A stretch of DNA of 64,000 nucleotides from contig CAZCOB010000001.1 in the NCBI GenBank assembly GCA_964500415.1, forward strand, positions 139,093 through 203,092, given 5' to 3'. Positions 25,908 through 34,916 of the stretch are shown here, piece by piece. This stretch comes from JAFGPF01 sp964500415 (GTDB lineage Bacteria; Chloroflexota; Dehalococcoidia; Dehalococcoidales; RBG-16-60-22). The stretch's first letter is position 1. Every line of letters begins with the position of its first letter. The translations under genes were made by a program, and so were the position numbers. The notes under the pieces are model-generated. The model was given only the letters and a program-made list of their open reading frames with translations. It had not been told where the DNA came from and did not search any database.

Positions 25908-26666
25908 CTAGGGATTTTCCATCGCCCGTGCCAGTTCGTCTATGTTAGCTTTCTCACGTATCAGGAACTTCTCCCTGCCCTCGGTGTATGACGGGAGAAC
26001 CCATTTCATTTCCTTCAGGTTTTGGGTGATAATCGGAATCCAGTTATAAGGGATGGAAATCAGTACCCACCCTTCATCGAACACCTCTTTCGATTTCATA
26101 CCGAAGGCCAGCCCGGTAACCGTAAAGTTCACCTTACCGCTCCGGTATGGATAATTGTAAACCCAGGCGCATCCCAGCACGCCCGTTGTCTTGGATTCCC
26201 TCAACACCCCGGTGGAATAGCACATCGCCCTCAGTATAATTTCCGCCTGGCTGGTGTCGGCTAAAATAATCAAGAGGTCCGGCTCGAATGCCAGTTTGTC
26301 TAATGTGGCGAAAGCGACATAGTTCACAGTACCCTTCGGCAGCAGGTTAAGGTATTGATAGAGGTTGCCGTTAGCCCGCGAATCCTGGAAAATCTCAAGT
26401 TTAATCCCCACCTCTCCCGCCTGGGCGAAGGCGGGTAAGTCCTCCATTCCCAGCAGTGCTTTCCCGAAGCAATTCTCATTCTCTCTCGCGAAGTAAAAGG
26501 GGGTTCCCCTCTCCTGGGCTTCTTTAAGCATTTCGCAGAAAGACAGGGTCTTATCAAGCTGCTCAATTCCTTCGGGTCTGGTGGGTAGGAACTTTACGCC
26601 TACGGGCTGCTTTTCAAAATTAAATTTACGGTACACGGACAGGTCTTGTTTTAATGGCATCATCAT
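25908..26666 (-). CDS. DUF169 family protein
   Basis: A 252-residue protein with the DUF169 start 'KFNFEKQPVGVKFLPTRPEG', the 'SFCEMLKEAQERGTPFYF' cysteine-containing segment and the 'ENCFGKALLGM' segment. Family members occur mainly in anaerobes and methanogens; their function is unknown. C48 and the Cys of ENCFG are conserved-looking and could bind a metal or cofactor. It starts 18 nt after the stop of the reductive activator gene, with AAGGAG ahead of the ATG, and precedes a small barrel protein. Co-transcription suggests a shared redox function. Confidence 0.8.
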   Translation of the reverse strand: MMMPLKQDLSVYRKFNFEKQPVGVKFLPTRPEGIEQLDKTLSFCEMLKEAQERGTPFYFARENENCFGKALLGMEDLPAFAQAGEVGIKLEIFQDSRANGNLYQYLNLLPKGTVNYVAFATLDKLAFEPDLLIILADTSQAEIILRAMCYSTGVLRESKTTGVLGCAWVYNYPYRSGKVNFTVTGLAFGMKSKEVFDEGWVLISIPYNWIPIITQNLKEMKWVLPSYTEGREKFLIREKANIDELARAMENP

Positions 26667-26684
26667 ATTACTCTCCTTACGATT

Positions 26685-28637
26685 TTATAATTTCTTACTC
26701 TTCGGGAGGAGGTGCTTGAGGTGAGGAAACTTGTCTGTGGCGTTGGGAAACGTAAGTGCCTGGGTGAAGGTATTATTGAAGTCCGGCTCGACGGTCAGTT
26801 CCACATACTCTACCCGCCGCGCCATGAGGTCTGCCTCCTTCCTTTTATCTGTATTGAGGAGTGCCATGCGGGCGCCGTCGCCGGCGGCATTGCCGACCGC
26901 ATAGACATTTTCCGGGGCGCAGTCGGGGAAAAGTCCGATAACCGCCGCCGACTCTTTGTCGATATAGCTCCCGAAAGCCCCGGCCAGAATGACTTTATCG
27001 ATTTTATTAATACCGAGTCGATTCATCATAATCCTAGCGCCGGAATACATGGCGCCCTTGGCAAGCTGTATTGCCCTGATGTCTTTCTGACAGATGACGA
27101 TGTCATTGCCGATGGAAGCTTCTTTAGCCCAGGCGATAACGAACTCGGGTTCGTTCCCGTTCTTGCGCAAGCGCGGTGATTTCATTCGGGTATTGAAACG
27201 CCCGCCCCTATCGATAATACCCGCCAGGAACATCTGGGCGGCTGCGTCGAATATTCCTGAGCCGCAGATACCCCTTGCGCTGATATGTTTGACCTCCGTA
27301 TTCCATTTCTCGTTGCCGATTACTTTGAACTGTACATCTTTCGTCTCCGGGTCTATTTTCATTTTTTCGATGGCCCCGGGTGCGGCGCGCATACCGTGCT
27401 TTATCTCCGCGCCCTCGAAGGCGGGCCCGGTGGCGCATGATGAAGAAAGCAGCTTCTTCCGATTTCCCAGAATCAGTTCGCCGTTGGTGCCGATGTCTAT
27501 AATCAGCAGCATTTCGTCCCGGTTATAGGGCTCTTCGGCGATGAGAACGCCGACATTATCGGCGCCGACAAATCCCGCTTCTATGGGCAGGACGTGGACG
27601 TAAGCGCCGGATGATATTTTTATTCCGAGGTCGCGGGCCTTGATATCCAGGGAGTGATGCAAACCCGGTACGAAAGGCGCCTTGCCGAGCTGCCGGGGGT
27701 CGATATTCAGAAATATGTGGTGCATGCAGGTATTCCCGACAATAGCCGTATCGGTTATATCCGAGCGCTTTATACCTACCCTGGCCGCAGCTCGTCCGGC
27801 AATCTGGTTGATACATTTTATAATCGCCCGATTCATTCTTTTCAAGCCGTCTTTTTCCTTCACGGTGTAGCTGATACGGGACATGACATCCTCGCCGTAA
27901 GCGACCTGCGGGTTCATCATGGCATCCGTGGCGAGTACCTCCCCGGTGGTCAAATCACAGAGATAACCTGCCACGGTAGTGGTGCCGATATCCACGGCCA
28001 GGCCGTAGCCCTTAGAAGTCTGTCCCGGCTCTATATCGACGATTTCTTTTTTATTCCATATCGAGACGGTGACCTTCCATCTCCCCTCTCGTATCTTATT
28101 CTGCAAGTCCAGCATTATCGTATAATCGATGGCAAGGTCGCGCAGTTTGTACTTATTCTTAAGCGCTTCCTGGAGCCTCTCAAGGTCGCCGGTCGTATCG
28201 TGCAGGGTAGCCTTTTGCAACTCTATATAGTATTTCTTAACCGCCGGTTTGAGTTTGATGTCCCGAACAGTGGCCTCTTTGCGCACCACCTGCCGGCCCT
28301 TTCGGCTTTCCTCGGGGACGAAGACAACGATATCGCCGTGAACGTGCGTCTGGCATGCCATCCGGTAGTTATCACGTAGCTGCTTCTTGCTCAAGAATTT
28401 CTTGTTGGCTTCGCCGGTGTTGGAAACAGATGATATTGTGGAATTTATGCCGTATTTGGCAAAGTATCCTTCCTCGATTCTCACCTTGCACTTGCCGCAG
28501 GCACCTTTGCCTCCGCAAACGCTCTCGATATCGGCGCCCAAAAGCCGGGATGCCTCCAGTATGGTGATGCCTTTGTTGACTTTGCCCCGCAACCCGGAGG
28601 GCTGGAATACGACTGTATAATTTTGGTTATTCATCAT
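26685..28637 (-). CDS. Ferredoxin-ASKHA protein (reductive activator of corrinoid enzymes type)
   Basis: A 650-residue protein that joins an N-terminal plant-type [2Fe-2S] domain (cysteines C41, C47, C50 and C95) to a linker and a large C-terminal ASKHA/DUF4445 ATPase domain ('AVDIGTTTVAGYLCDL', 'LLIIDIGTNGELIL', 'LAGAFGSYIDKESA'). The architecture is that of RACE proteins, which use ATP to return inactive Co(II) corrinoid proteins to Co(I) in methyl-transfer systems. No corrinoid protein or methyltransferase is in the window; the partner may be encoded elsewhere or may be another low-potential enzyme. It heads a three-gene operon with DUF169 and a small barrel protein. Confidence 0.9.
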   Translation of the reverse strand: MMNNQNYTVVFQPSGLRGKVNKGITILEASRLLGADIESVCGGKGACGKCKVRIEEGYFAKYGINSTISSVSNTGEANKKFLSKKQLRDNYRMACQTHVHGDIVVFVPEESRKGRQVVRKEATVRDIKLKPAVKKYYIELQKATLHDTTGDLERLQEALKNKYKLRDLAIDYTIMLDLQNKIREGRWKVTVSIWNKKEIVDIEPGQTSKGYGLAVDIGTTTVAGYLCDLTTGEVLATDAMMNPQVAYGEDVMSRISYTVKEKDGLKRMNRAIIKCINQIAGRAAARVGIKRSDITDTAIVGNTCMHHIFLNIDPRQLGKAPFVPGLHHSLDIKARDLGIKISSGAYVHVLPIEAGFVGADNVGVLIAEEPYNRDEMLLIIDIGTNGELILGNRKKLLSSSCATGPAFEGAEIKHGMRAAPGAIEKMKIDPETKDVQFKVIGNEKWNTEVKHISARGICGSGIFDAAAQMFLAGIIDRGGRFNTRMKSPRLRKNGNEPEFVIAWAKEASIGNDIVICQKDIRAIQLAKGAMYSGARIMMNRLGINKIDKVILAGAFGSYIDKESAAVIGLFPDCAPENVYAVGNAAGDGARMALLNTDKRKEADLMARRVEYVELTVEPDFNNTFTQALTFPNATDKFPHLKHLLPKSKKL

Positions 28638-28740
28638 TCACAATATAACATGTAGTGACATATTAATACAAAGCTGAAGAATACTTTGTAAAGATTAATG
28701 AAAAAGAAAAGTAAAAATGAAACGAGTCACAGGTGGAAAT

Positions 28741-29865
28741 TTAATATTGTGCTGCCAGCTTTTCCAGGTGATAACCGACACCGCCGAAACTGAACTCGCT
28801 GGCTCTGGCTTTCTTGGTGTAAAAGTGGAGGATATGGTCTTCCGTGAAGCCGATGGCGCCGTGCACCTGGTGGGCCGAGTGCATAACGCGACGACAGGCC
28901 TGACTCACCCAGGCTTTGGCTATGGCGGCTTCCCTAGCCGCCGGTAATCCCTCGTTGATACGCCAGGCAGCCTGGTAGGTGGCGAATGTCGAGCCGTCGA
29001 CATCGATGAGCATATCGGCGCAGCGGTGCTGTATGCTCTGGAAAGCCCCGATAGGATGACCGAAGGCAATTCTCTCTTTGGCATAGTCCAGCGTCATGTT
29101 CATGGCCTGCCGGGCCAGCCCGACCATCTCCGCGCACCTGGCGACACTGGCCTTTTGTAGTATCTTTTCAACGCACGGCCAGCCCCTATCTACTCCTCCC
29201 AGAACACTGTCGGCGGAGACTTTGACATCATCGAAAATAACCTCAGCCTGTTTATCGCCGGAAATAGTGTTAAGAGGTTTACAATTTAAGCCGGGGGTAT
29301 TTTTATCGACTATAAAAAGCGATATGCCTTTTTCAGAGCCGCCCTCTTCGGCGGTCCTGGCGACGCAAATCAGGTAATCGGCGGCGCCGGCATCCGTCAC
29401 GAAGAGTTTGGTTCCGTTGATTATAAAGTCGCTCCCCTGCCGTGTCGCTTTTACCTGTACAGCCTCAGGAGTATATTTCCCCGATGCTTCCACTAAGGCC
29501 AGCGTCATGATGGACTTGCCTTCGGCGATGCCGGGTAAATATTTCTGTTTCTGCTCGCCGCTGCCGGCTTCGATAATCGTCGAGGCCCCCAGCACGATAT
29601 TGGAGAAAAACGGACTCAAAAAACAGGCGCTTCCCATCTCCTCCAGCACCACGATTAAGTCCAAGAAGTCGCCCACGCCGCCGTACTCCTCCGGGATGGA
29701 AAGCCCGTGCAGGTTCATCTCCGCCATTTTCCGCCACAGTTCCGGCGTATAGCCCTTCTCATCGGCGGCCATCGCCCGCAGGACTTTATCGGAGTATTCA
29801 TTGGCCAGGAAGTCCCTGGCCAGTGTCTGCATCATTTCCTGCTGCTCGTCGAGAGCAAAGTCCAC
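28741..29865 (-). CDS. Acyl-CoA dehydrogenase, probable subunit of a heteromeric enzyme
   Basis: A 374-residue acyl-CoA dehydrogenase-fold protein ('EYGGVGDFLDLIVVLEEMG', 'GTKLFVTDAGAADYLI', 'QVHGAIGFTEDHILHFYTKKARA'). The C-terminus 'SEFSFGGVGYHLEKLA' replaces the usual E-G-T-x-x-I end, as in FadE-like subunits of steroid and side-chain degradation. In those enzymes two different subunits form an alpha2beta2 complex, with one FAD and one catalytic Glu per pair. The companion at 29895-31073 lies 29 nt upstream on the same transcript. It is the last gene of the minus-strand beta-oxidation operon. Confidence 0.87.
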   Translation of the reverse strand: MDFALDEQQEMMQTLARDFLANEYSDKVLRAMAADEKGYTPELWRKMAEMNLHGLSIPEEYGGVGDFLDLIVVLEEMGSACFLSPFFSNIVLGASTIIEAGSGEQKQKYLPGIAEGKSIMTLALVEASGKYTPEAVQVKATRQGSDFIINGTKLFVTDAGAADYLICVARTAEEGGSEKGISLFIVDKNTPGLNCKPLNTISGDKQAEVIFDDVKVSADSVLGGVDRGWPCVEKILQKASVARCAEMVGLARQAMNMTLDYAKERIAFGHPIGAFQSIQHRCADMLIDVDGSTFATYQAAWRINEGLPAAREAAIAKAWVSQACRRVMHSAHQVHGAIGFTEDHILHFYTKKARASEFSFGGVGYHLEKLAAQY

Positions 29866-29894
29866 TATTGTCCTCCGTGTAAATCTTTCCAGTA

Positions 29895-31073
29895 TCAGCG
29901 TAAACGTGGCAGGCCCAGTCCACGCTGGGCGATAACGTCCTTGTCTATCTCGGACGTGCCCTGTTCCATGCTGTGACCGAAGGAGCGCAGGTAGCAGGAG
30001 GGTATCCTGCCATACATGGGCGCCAGCTCCTCGTCCTCGCCAAGCTGGCTGTACTGTCCCGTCAGCTCCATGCCGAACTCGGTTACCCGCTGGAGAAGCT
30101 CGAAGCTGACCAACTTGCTCATAGCCGATTCAGCGTTGGGCACCATGCCCCGACTCTGCATCCAGGTGACGCGGTAATGATGCAGGCGGGCTATTTCGCA
30201 TTCCGCCCGCAACTCGGCCAGACGATTTTCCATAACGGGGTCGAGTAAATCTTTTTTCCGCGCGTACTCCGCCAGGTCTGCTACCAGGGTTTCCGCTATA
30301 GCGTAAACCGGGTCGGTCGTGCGTTCGTAGTCCAGCAAAGACATGACCACGTAAAAGCCCTTATTCAGGCCGCCCACGATGTTTTCCCTGGGTATGCGCA
30401 CGTCATCGAAGAAGACTTCATTGAAATCGTGGTGACCGGCCATATTGATGACGGGATTGACCGTTATCCCCGGCGTCTTCATGTCCAGCAGGAAAAACGT
30501 AATCCCGCGGTAGTTCGGGGTGGCCTCGCGGTCGGTCCTGGTTACCAGGGCATTCCAGTCGGCGAAATGACCGTTGGTCGTCCATATCTTCTGTCCATTG
30601 ACGACGAAGCAGTCGTCTTCTTCTCTGGCGAATACCTCGATGGAAGCCAGGTCGGAGCCGTGTCCCGGCTCGCTGAGGGTCTCGCACCAGATGACTTTTC
30701 CGGAAGCTATGCCTGGCAGGTGTTTCTTTTTCTGCTCTTCGGTGCCTTTCAGCATAAGCGCCGGAGCCACGATGCCCGCGCCGATGGAGTCGTATCCCGG
30801 CGAGTGGTAGCGCGATAGCTCTTCCCTGAGAATAAGCCTGTGAAAAGGCGATTTTCCCTGGCCGCCGTATTCCTCAGGCCAGTGGATGGATATCCACCCC
30901 TTTTCTCCCAGCTTTTTCGCCATCTCCCGGTGGACTTTTATCCAGTCGGACTGGGCGGACATATCGAAGAAGGTCAGCCGCTTTTCCCGGTATTCCCGCG
31001 GTACTTCCTTTTCCAGGAAAGCGGCAACTTCCCTGCGGAAGGCCTCTTCTTCGGGAGTTAATCTAAAATCCAC
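29895..31073 (-). CDS. Acyl-CoA dehydrogenase, probable partner subunit
   Basis: A 392-residue acyl-CoA dehydrogenase with all three domains ('EYGGQGKSPFHRLILREEL', 'CETLSEPGHGSDLASIEV', 'GQKIWTTNGHFADW') and a C-terminus 'EQGTSEIDKDVIAQRGLGLPR' that keeps the FAD-contacting GTSEI motif. The residue directly before GT is Gln, so the base is not at the medium-chain position; in FadE-type heteromers it lies on another helix. It is 12 nt after the 3-hydroxyacyl-CoA dehydrogenase/hydratase gene and 29 nt before the other ACAD, so an obligate complex is likely. Confidence 0.88.
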   Translation of the reverse strand: MDFRLTPEEEAFRREVAAFLEKEVPREYREKRLTFFDMSAQSDWIKVHREMAKKLGEKGWISIHWPEEYGGQGKSPFHRLILREELSRYHSPGYDSIGAGIVAPALMLKGTEEQKKKHLPGIASGKVIWCETLSEPGHGSDLASIEVFAREEDDCFVVNGQKIWTTNGHFADWNALVTRTDREATPNYRGITFFLLDMKTPGITVNPVINMAGHHDFNEVFFDDVRIPRENIVGGLNKGFYVVMSLLDYERTTDPVYAIAETLVADLAEYARKKDLLDPVMENRLAELRAECEIARLHHYRVTWMQSRGMVPNAESAMSKLVSFELLQRVTEFGMELTGQYSQLGEDEELAPMYGRIPSCYLRSFGHSMEQGTSEIDKDVIAQRGLGLPRLR

Positions 31074-31085
31074 GATATATATCTC

Positions 31086-33074
31086 TTACTTGCCGGTAAA
31101 CTTGGGCGTGCGGCGGTAGTTCATGGATGTCAGTCCTTCGTTCAGGTCTTTTGTCATGGCGATATCGCCGGAGACTGCCGCTTCGAGGTATAATGCCGTC
31201 CGCTGGTCGGCCTGGGCGCCGTAGTAAAGCAGTCCCTTGGCCAGCTTCTGGGCCAGGGGGGCGCCGTTGGCCAGTTTTACGGCCGTTTCATCCACCAGGT
31301 CATCGAACTTGTCCGGCTCGGCGACGAAGTTCACGATTCCCCAGTCGAGGGCTTTCTCGGCCATGACGGGGTCGGCCAGCAATATTATCTCTTTAGCACG
31401 CGCCCAGCCTATTAACCGCCCCAGACGCTGCGTGGCGCCTGCACCCGGCAAGAGTCCCAGGGTAATTTCAGGCAGACGCAGCTGTGCCCTGGTGTTCATA
31501 ATCCTGATATCGCAGGCCAGGGCGAGCTCCAGTCCGCCGCCCATCGCCGCGCCGTTGATAGCGGCGATTACCGGCTTGGGGTAGGTCTCGATTCGGGTGA
31601 ATACTTCGTGGGGGGCTTCGCTGAATTTGAAGGCGTCGTCCACCTGGCCGGTCGCGAACGCCGACACATCGGCGCCGCCGCAGAAATTGGCGCCAGCCCC
31701 GGTGATAATTATGCACCGCACGTTTTCGTCATTCTCAAGCTCGATGAGCGCTTTGTTTATCTCCGTCATGAAATCGGCATTGAAAGCGTTGGCCCGGTTG
31801 GGCCGATTCAGTATTAACCTGGCGATTTTCTTTTCCCGGTTGATATCAAGCTTGACGAATTCATATTCCCCCGGCCCGTAGGTATAAAATCCCTCGCCGG
31901 TCTTCCGTCCCAGTTTCCCCTGTTTCACGAGTTTGGTTATGACGGAGGAGGCCTTGTACCTGTCTTCCTCATTGTACTTTTTATAAAGCCGATTCAACTC
32001 GTCAAGTATCTTATCCAGTCCGGTGCTATCGGCCATGCGGAGGATGCCGCGCGGGTAGTTCAGTCCCAGGAGCACGGCGGTGTCTATCTCGTCGCGGGTG
32101 GTGGCATCCATTTCGATGAGCTTGGCGGCTTCGTTGACAGCCGTCGCCAGCACCCTGATGGGGTCGAAGTCCACGCCGGCGTTCATGGGGATTTCGTTGG
32201 TCTTGCCTTCCGGCCAGTCGTAGTAGCCTTTACCGGTTTTTCTTCCGTAGTTACCGGCCTTGAACAATTTTTCCAGTATGGGAGCGGGACCGTAGCTCTT
32301 GCCCATTGTCTCGCCGAAGTATTCCATGACGTGAAACTGCGTATCGATAGAGCCACCACCGAGCGCGTCCTGTAGCTCCAGCATACCCATCGGCATCCCC
32401 AGCTTGTACTTAATCGCCGAATCTACTTCAAAGGCATTCTTGGCTTCACCCTGAGACAGCGCCCAGTCGGCCTCGTTAGACATGTTACAGAAGATTCGGT
32501 TGGCAACGAACCCCGGGACGTCCTTGACGTGAACGACTGCCCGTCCCATCTTGATAGCGACTTTCTCGGCTATAGCAATGGCTTCTTCGCTGGTGTTCTC
32601 GCCGTGGACGATTTCCAGCAGGGTCATGCGACTGGGCGGATTGAAATAGTGCGTGCCCACGACCATCTCCGGTCGTTTGCCGGCCGTGGACATCTCGGCG
32701 ATGCTCAGCGACGACGTGTTGGTGGCGAAAACGCAGTCGGCCGGGCACAGTGCCGTAACCTCTTTCAGGACGCTCTTTTTCAGGTCCATTATCTCGGGCA
32801 CCGCTTCGATGATGATATTGGCGTCCTTGACCGCCTCTTTAAGGTCCACGAGAAAGGTCATCCGGCTCATGGCGTCCTTCTTGGCTTCTTCCGTATAACG
32901 GCCCCGGCTGATTCTCCTGTCGTAGTTGCTTTCTATGAGCTGGCGTCCCTTTTCCAGGAATTTTTCCTCGATGTCCCGGATTTTTACGTCGTAACCGGCC
33001 TCGGCGGCCAGGGCGCCAATCTGAGCCCCCATAAGACCCGCTCCGAGCACGGTAACATTCTTAATCTCTTTCAT
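31086..33074 (-). CDS. Fused 3-hydroxyacyl-CoA dehydrogenase / enoyl-CoA hydratase (HCDH first)
   Basis: A 662-residue bifunctional beta-oxidation enzyme. The N-terminal NAD domain shows GAGLMGAQIG (11-20) and 'HYFNPPSRMTLLEIV', and two 3HCDH C-terminal domains follow. The C-terminal 260 residues form a crotonase domain with both hydratase glutamates, E516 in GGGLELA and E536 in LPEITLG, spaced 20 apart as in mitochondrial hydratase. The domain order is the reverse of FadB and matches fusions known from archaea such as Archaeoglobus and Metallosphaera. It should convert enoyl-CoA to 3-ketoacyl-CoA. It sits mid-operon between the DUF35/thiolase pair and the ACADs. Confidence 0.93.
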   Translation of the reverse strand: MKEIKNVTVLGAGLMGAQIGALAAEAGYDVKIRDIEEKFLEKGRQLIESNYDRRISRGRYTEEAKKDAMSRMTFLVDLKEAVKDANIIIEAVPEIMDLKKSVLKEVTALCPADCVFATNTSSLSIAEMSTAGKRPEMVVGTHYFNPPSRMTLLEIVHGENTSEEAIAIAEKVAIKMGRAVVHVKDVPGFVANRIFCNMSNEADWALSQGEAKNAFEVDSAIKYKLGMPMGMLELQDALGGGSIDTQFHVMEYFGETMGKSYGPAPILEKLFKAGNYGRKTGKGYYDWPEGKTNEIPMNAGVDFDPIRVLATAVNEAAKLIEMDATTRDEIDTAVLLGLNYPRGILRMADSTGLDKILDELNRLYKKYNEEDRYKASSVITKLVKQGKLGRKTGEGFYTYGPGEYEFVKLDINREKKIARLILNRPNRANAFNADFMTEINKALIELENDENVRCIIITGAGANFCGGADVSAFATGQVDDAFKFSEAPHEVFTRIETYPKPVIAAINGAAMGGGLELALACDIRIMNTRAQLRLPEITLGLLPGAGATQRLGRLIGWARAKEIILLADPVMAEKALDWGIVNFVAEPDKFDDLVDETAVKLANGAPLAQKLAKGLLYYGAQADQRTALYLEAAVSGDIAMTKDLNEGLTSMNYRRTPKFTGK

Positions 33075-33130
33075 GACTTACAGCCCCTTTCCAGGTTATT
33101 CGCTCATGTTGAGCCTGTCGAACCATGAGG

Positions 33131-33159
33131 GCTCACCCTTCGACAAGCTCAGGGTGAGC
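33131..33159. repeat. Interspersed hairpin repeat (CCTTCGACAAGCTCAGG type)
   Basis: A 9-bp stem GCTCACCCT / AGGGTGAGC closes an 11-nt loop in the gap between two genes of the beta-oxidation operon. An additional related segment, 'GAGCCTGTCGAACC', lies at about 33112-33125. The same core appears inside the trp T-box leader at 55877-55893. Confidence 0.7.
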
Positions 33160-33176
33160 GACATCAGATTTTTCCC

Positions 33177-33689
33177 TTATTTCACCGGCTCGAAGGCGTA
33201 GTAAACCCGGTCGCGTATCTTGGTCTCTCTCTTGACCTCAATCGGGTGGGAAGGTACATCAAAGACCACGAACTTGACCTCGTCTCCATCTTTGAGCTCG
33301 CCCTCTTTGCAGTTGATGATGCGTGCCAGCAGGTGCTTTAAAGGGGCCCCCTCGCCGAAGTTCAGCCAGGCCATGATTATCGGGGGCGGGAAGCCGATGG
33401 GTGCGCCGGCCTGCGTCTCCGTGAACGTGACCACTTTGGCCCGCTGCGGCAGCTCTACCCACTCCAGCTCGTCGGACCAGCACTTGGGGCATATCACGCC
33501 GGGAGGAAAAGCTATGTTACCGCATTTTTTACACTTGGTCGTGGTAAATTTGCCGGCTTTCAGATTTTCGTAAAACGGATGAATTCGATTGAACTCCTCG
33601 CATTCTAACGGCCACATATCCATTTCCGCTATATAGGTGCCGTCCAGGGCGGGCGTTCCGACTACATTTACTTTATCTAAATCAGCCAT
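33177..33689 (-). CDS. DUF35 OB-fold / zinc-ribbon protein, thiolase partner
   Basis: A 170-residue protein with a rubredoxin-like zinc ribbon (C53, C56, C67, C70: C-x2-C ... C-x2-C), followed by an OB-fold ('AKVVTFTETQAGAPIGFPPPIIMAWLNF'). Such DUF35 proteins form complexes with thiolase-like enzymes, for instance BbsA with BbsB in benzylsuccinate oxidation, or ChsH2 with Ltp2 in steroid side-chain cleavage. The thiolase gene is 33 nt upstream on the same transcript, which fits a thiolase-DUF35 complex. An N-terminal extension of about 30 residues precedes the zinc ribbon. GGAGAG is the ribosome binding site. Confidence 0.88.
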   Translation of the reverse strand: MADLDKVNVVGTPALDGTYIAEMDMWPLECEEFNRIHPFYENLKAGKFTTTKCKKCGNIAFPPGVICPKCWSDELEWVELPQRAKVVTFTETQAGAPIGFPPPIIMAWLNFGEGAPLKHLLARIINCKEGELKDGDEVKFVVFDVPSHPIEVKRETKIRDRVYYAFEPVK

Positions 33690-33722
33690 TTCTTCTCTCC
33701 TTATGTAAAACTGTCATGTACT

Positions 33723-34916
33723 CTAGTCAACCGGCTCTTTGCCGTAGATAACCACGGTATGCTGGGCGCAGGTGCCGCTCAGGTTATGCGCCAGGCCGAA
33801 AGCGGCGTCTTTTACCTGGTGGATGGCCCTGCCCTGAAGCTGCTTGCAGATTTCCAGCGACTGCCGGGCGCCGGAGGCGCCGAAGGGGTGCCCGTAAACG
33901 AGCAGGCCGCCATCGGTATTGGTCGGAATCTCGCCGTCAATGTTGATGGCGCCGGAGGTGACGAAGTCGCCGCCCTCACCCTTCTTACAGAAACCGAGCT
34001 CTTCAAGCTCGATAATCTCGGAGATGGTGAAGCAGTCGTGCGTCTGGGCAACATCGATATCCTTGGGGGTGAGTTTGGCGTTCTTGAAAGCCACCTCGCC
34101 GGCGATTTTCAGGTGTGTCCATTCGGCGAGTGTTTCCCCCGGCCACCCGGCCGACATGCTGTGTGAAGCGTGCTGCCCCGTGCCGCGTACGTATACCATG
34201 GGTCTGTCGGTCAGTTCTTTAGCTCTCTCTTCCGAGGCGATGACAACCGCCGAAGCCCCGTCGGAAAGCGGGCAGCAGTCATACAGCCCGAAGGGTTCGG
34301 CTATAAGTCTGGCTTCCAGCGCATCCTTCATGGTTAAAGTCCTTCCTGCGAAATGTCCCTTGGTATGACCGTCGCCATAGGTATAGTTGGTGACGGAAAC
34401 GGCGGCCATCTCTTCCTTGGTAGTTCCGTAGCGCTTCATGTGCATCTTGGCAATCATGGCGAAGAAAGGCGGCGGCACTCCCAGGCCCATAGCGGAGTCC
34501 CAGTCGTGGTCGTTGACCATCAATTGCGTGTAGTTGGTCTCCCATCGCTGGGGCATATAGACCTTCTCCGCGCCGGTTACCAGGACTACCTCGGCGATGC
34601 CGCTCTCCACCAGCCCCTTGGCGACGATGATAGCGGAGTTGGAGCCGGCGCACAGCGTGTCCAGGCGAATGCAGATAGAGGTCGGTGTCAGTCCGAGCCG
34701 GTGCACTACCAGCGGGGCGGTATTCAATGCCGCTGAATGTCTCCCCGCCATGGTCGTGGCGATGATAAGGCCGTCTATATCCGCGGGTTTTAGTGCCGGA
34801 ATGTCATCGGAGCAGGCTTTCATCGCCTCCTGAAGCATGTCGAAAAACGTTGCCTGCCTGACCCCGAATTTGCTCGTTCCTCCGCCGACGATTACGGCTT
34901 TCTTTTTCTCTGCCAT
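33723..34916 (-). CDS. SCP2-type thiolase (acyl-CoA acetyltransferase)
   Basis: A 397-residue thiolase-superfamily protein of the SCP-x/SCP2 type. C89 in DTLCAGSNSA is at the acyl-enzyme cysteine position; the HDCFT and GHPFGASGARQ stretches give the active-site His, and GTCAQH lies near the C-terminus where the second Cys is expected. Retention of C89 favours thiolytic cleavage over the Ltp2-type aldol reaction. It leads a minus-strand operon: thiolase, DUF35, HCDH-ECH fusion, ACAD, ACAD. GGAGATG precedes the ATG. The natural substrate is unknown; branched or aryl-substituted 3-ketoacyl-CoA is typical for the thiolase-DUF35 pairing. Confidence 0.88.
   Translation of the reverse strand: MAEKKKAVIVGGGTSKFGVRQATFFDMLQEAMKACSDDIPALKPADIDGLIIATTMAGRHSAALNTAPLVVHRLGLTPTSICIRLDTLCAGSNSAIIVAKGLVESGIAEVVLVTGAEKVYMPQRWETNYTQLMVNDHDWDSAMGLGVPPPFFAMIAKMHMKRYGTTKEEMAAVSVTNYTYGDGHTKGHFAGRTLTMKDALEARLIAEPFGLYDCCPLSDGASAVVIASEERAKELTDRPMVYVRGTGQHASHSMSAGWPGETLAEWTHLKIAGEVAFKNAKLTPKDIDVAQTHDCFTISEIIELEELGFCKKGEGGDFVTSGAINIDGEIPTNTDGGLLVYGHPFGASGARQSLEICKQLQGRAIHQVKDAAFGLAHNLSGTCAQHTVVIYGKEPVD

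Noticed and set aside
27654..28379. A 241-codon plus-strand frame within the reductive activator gene
   Set aside because: Antisense to a gene with clear Cys and ATPase motifs; no supporting signal.
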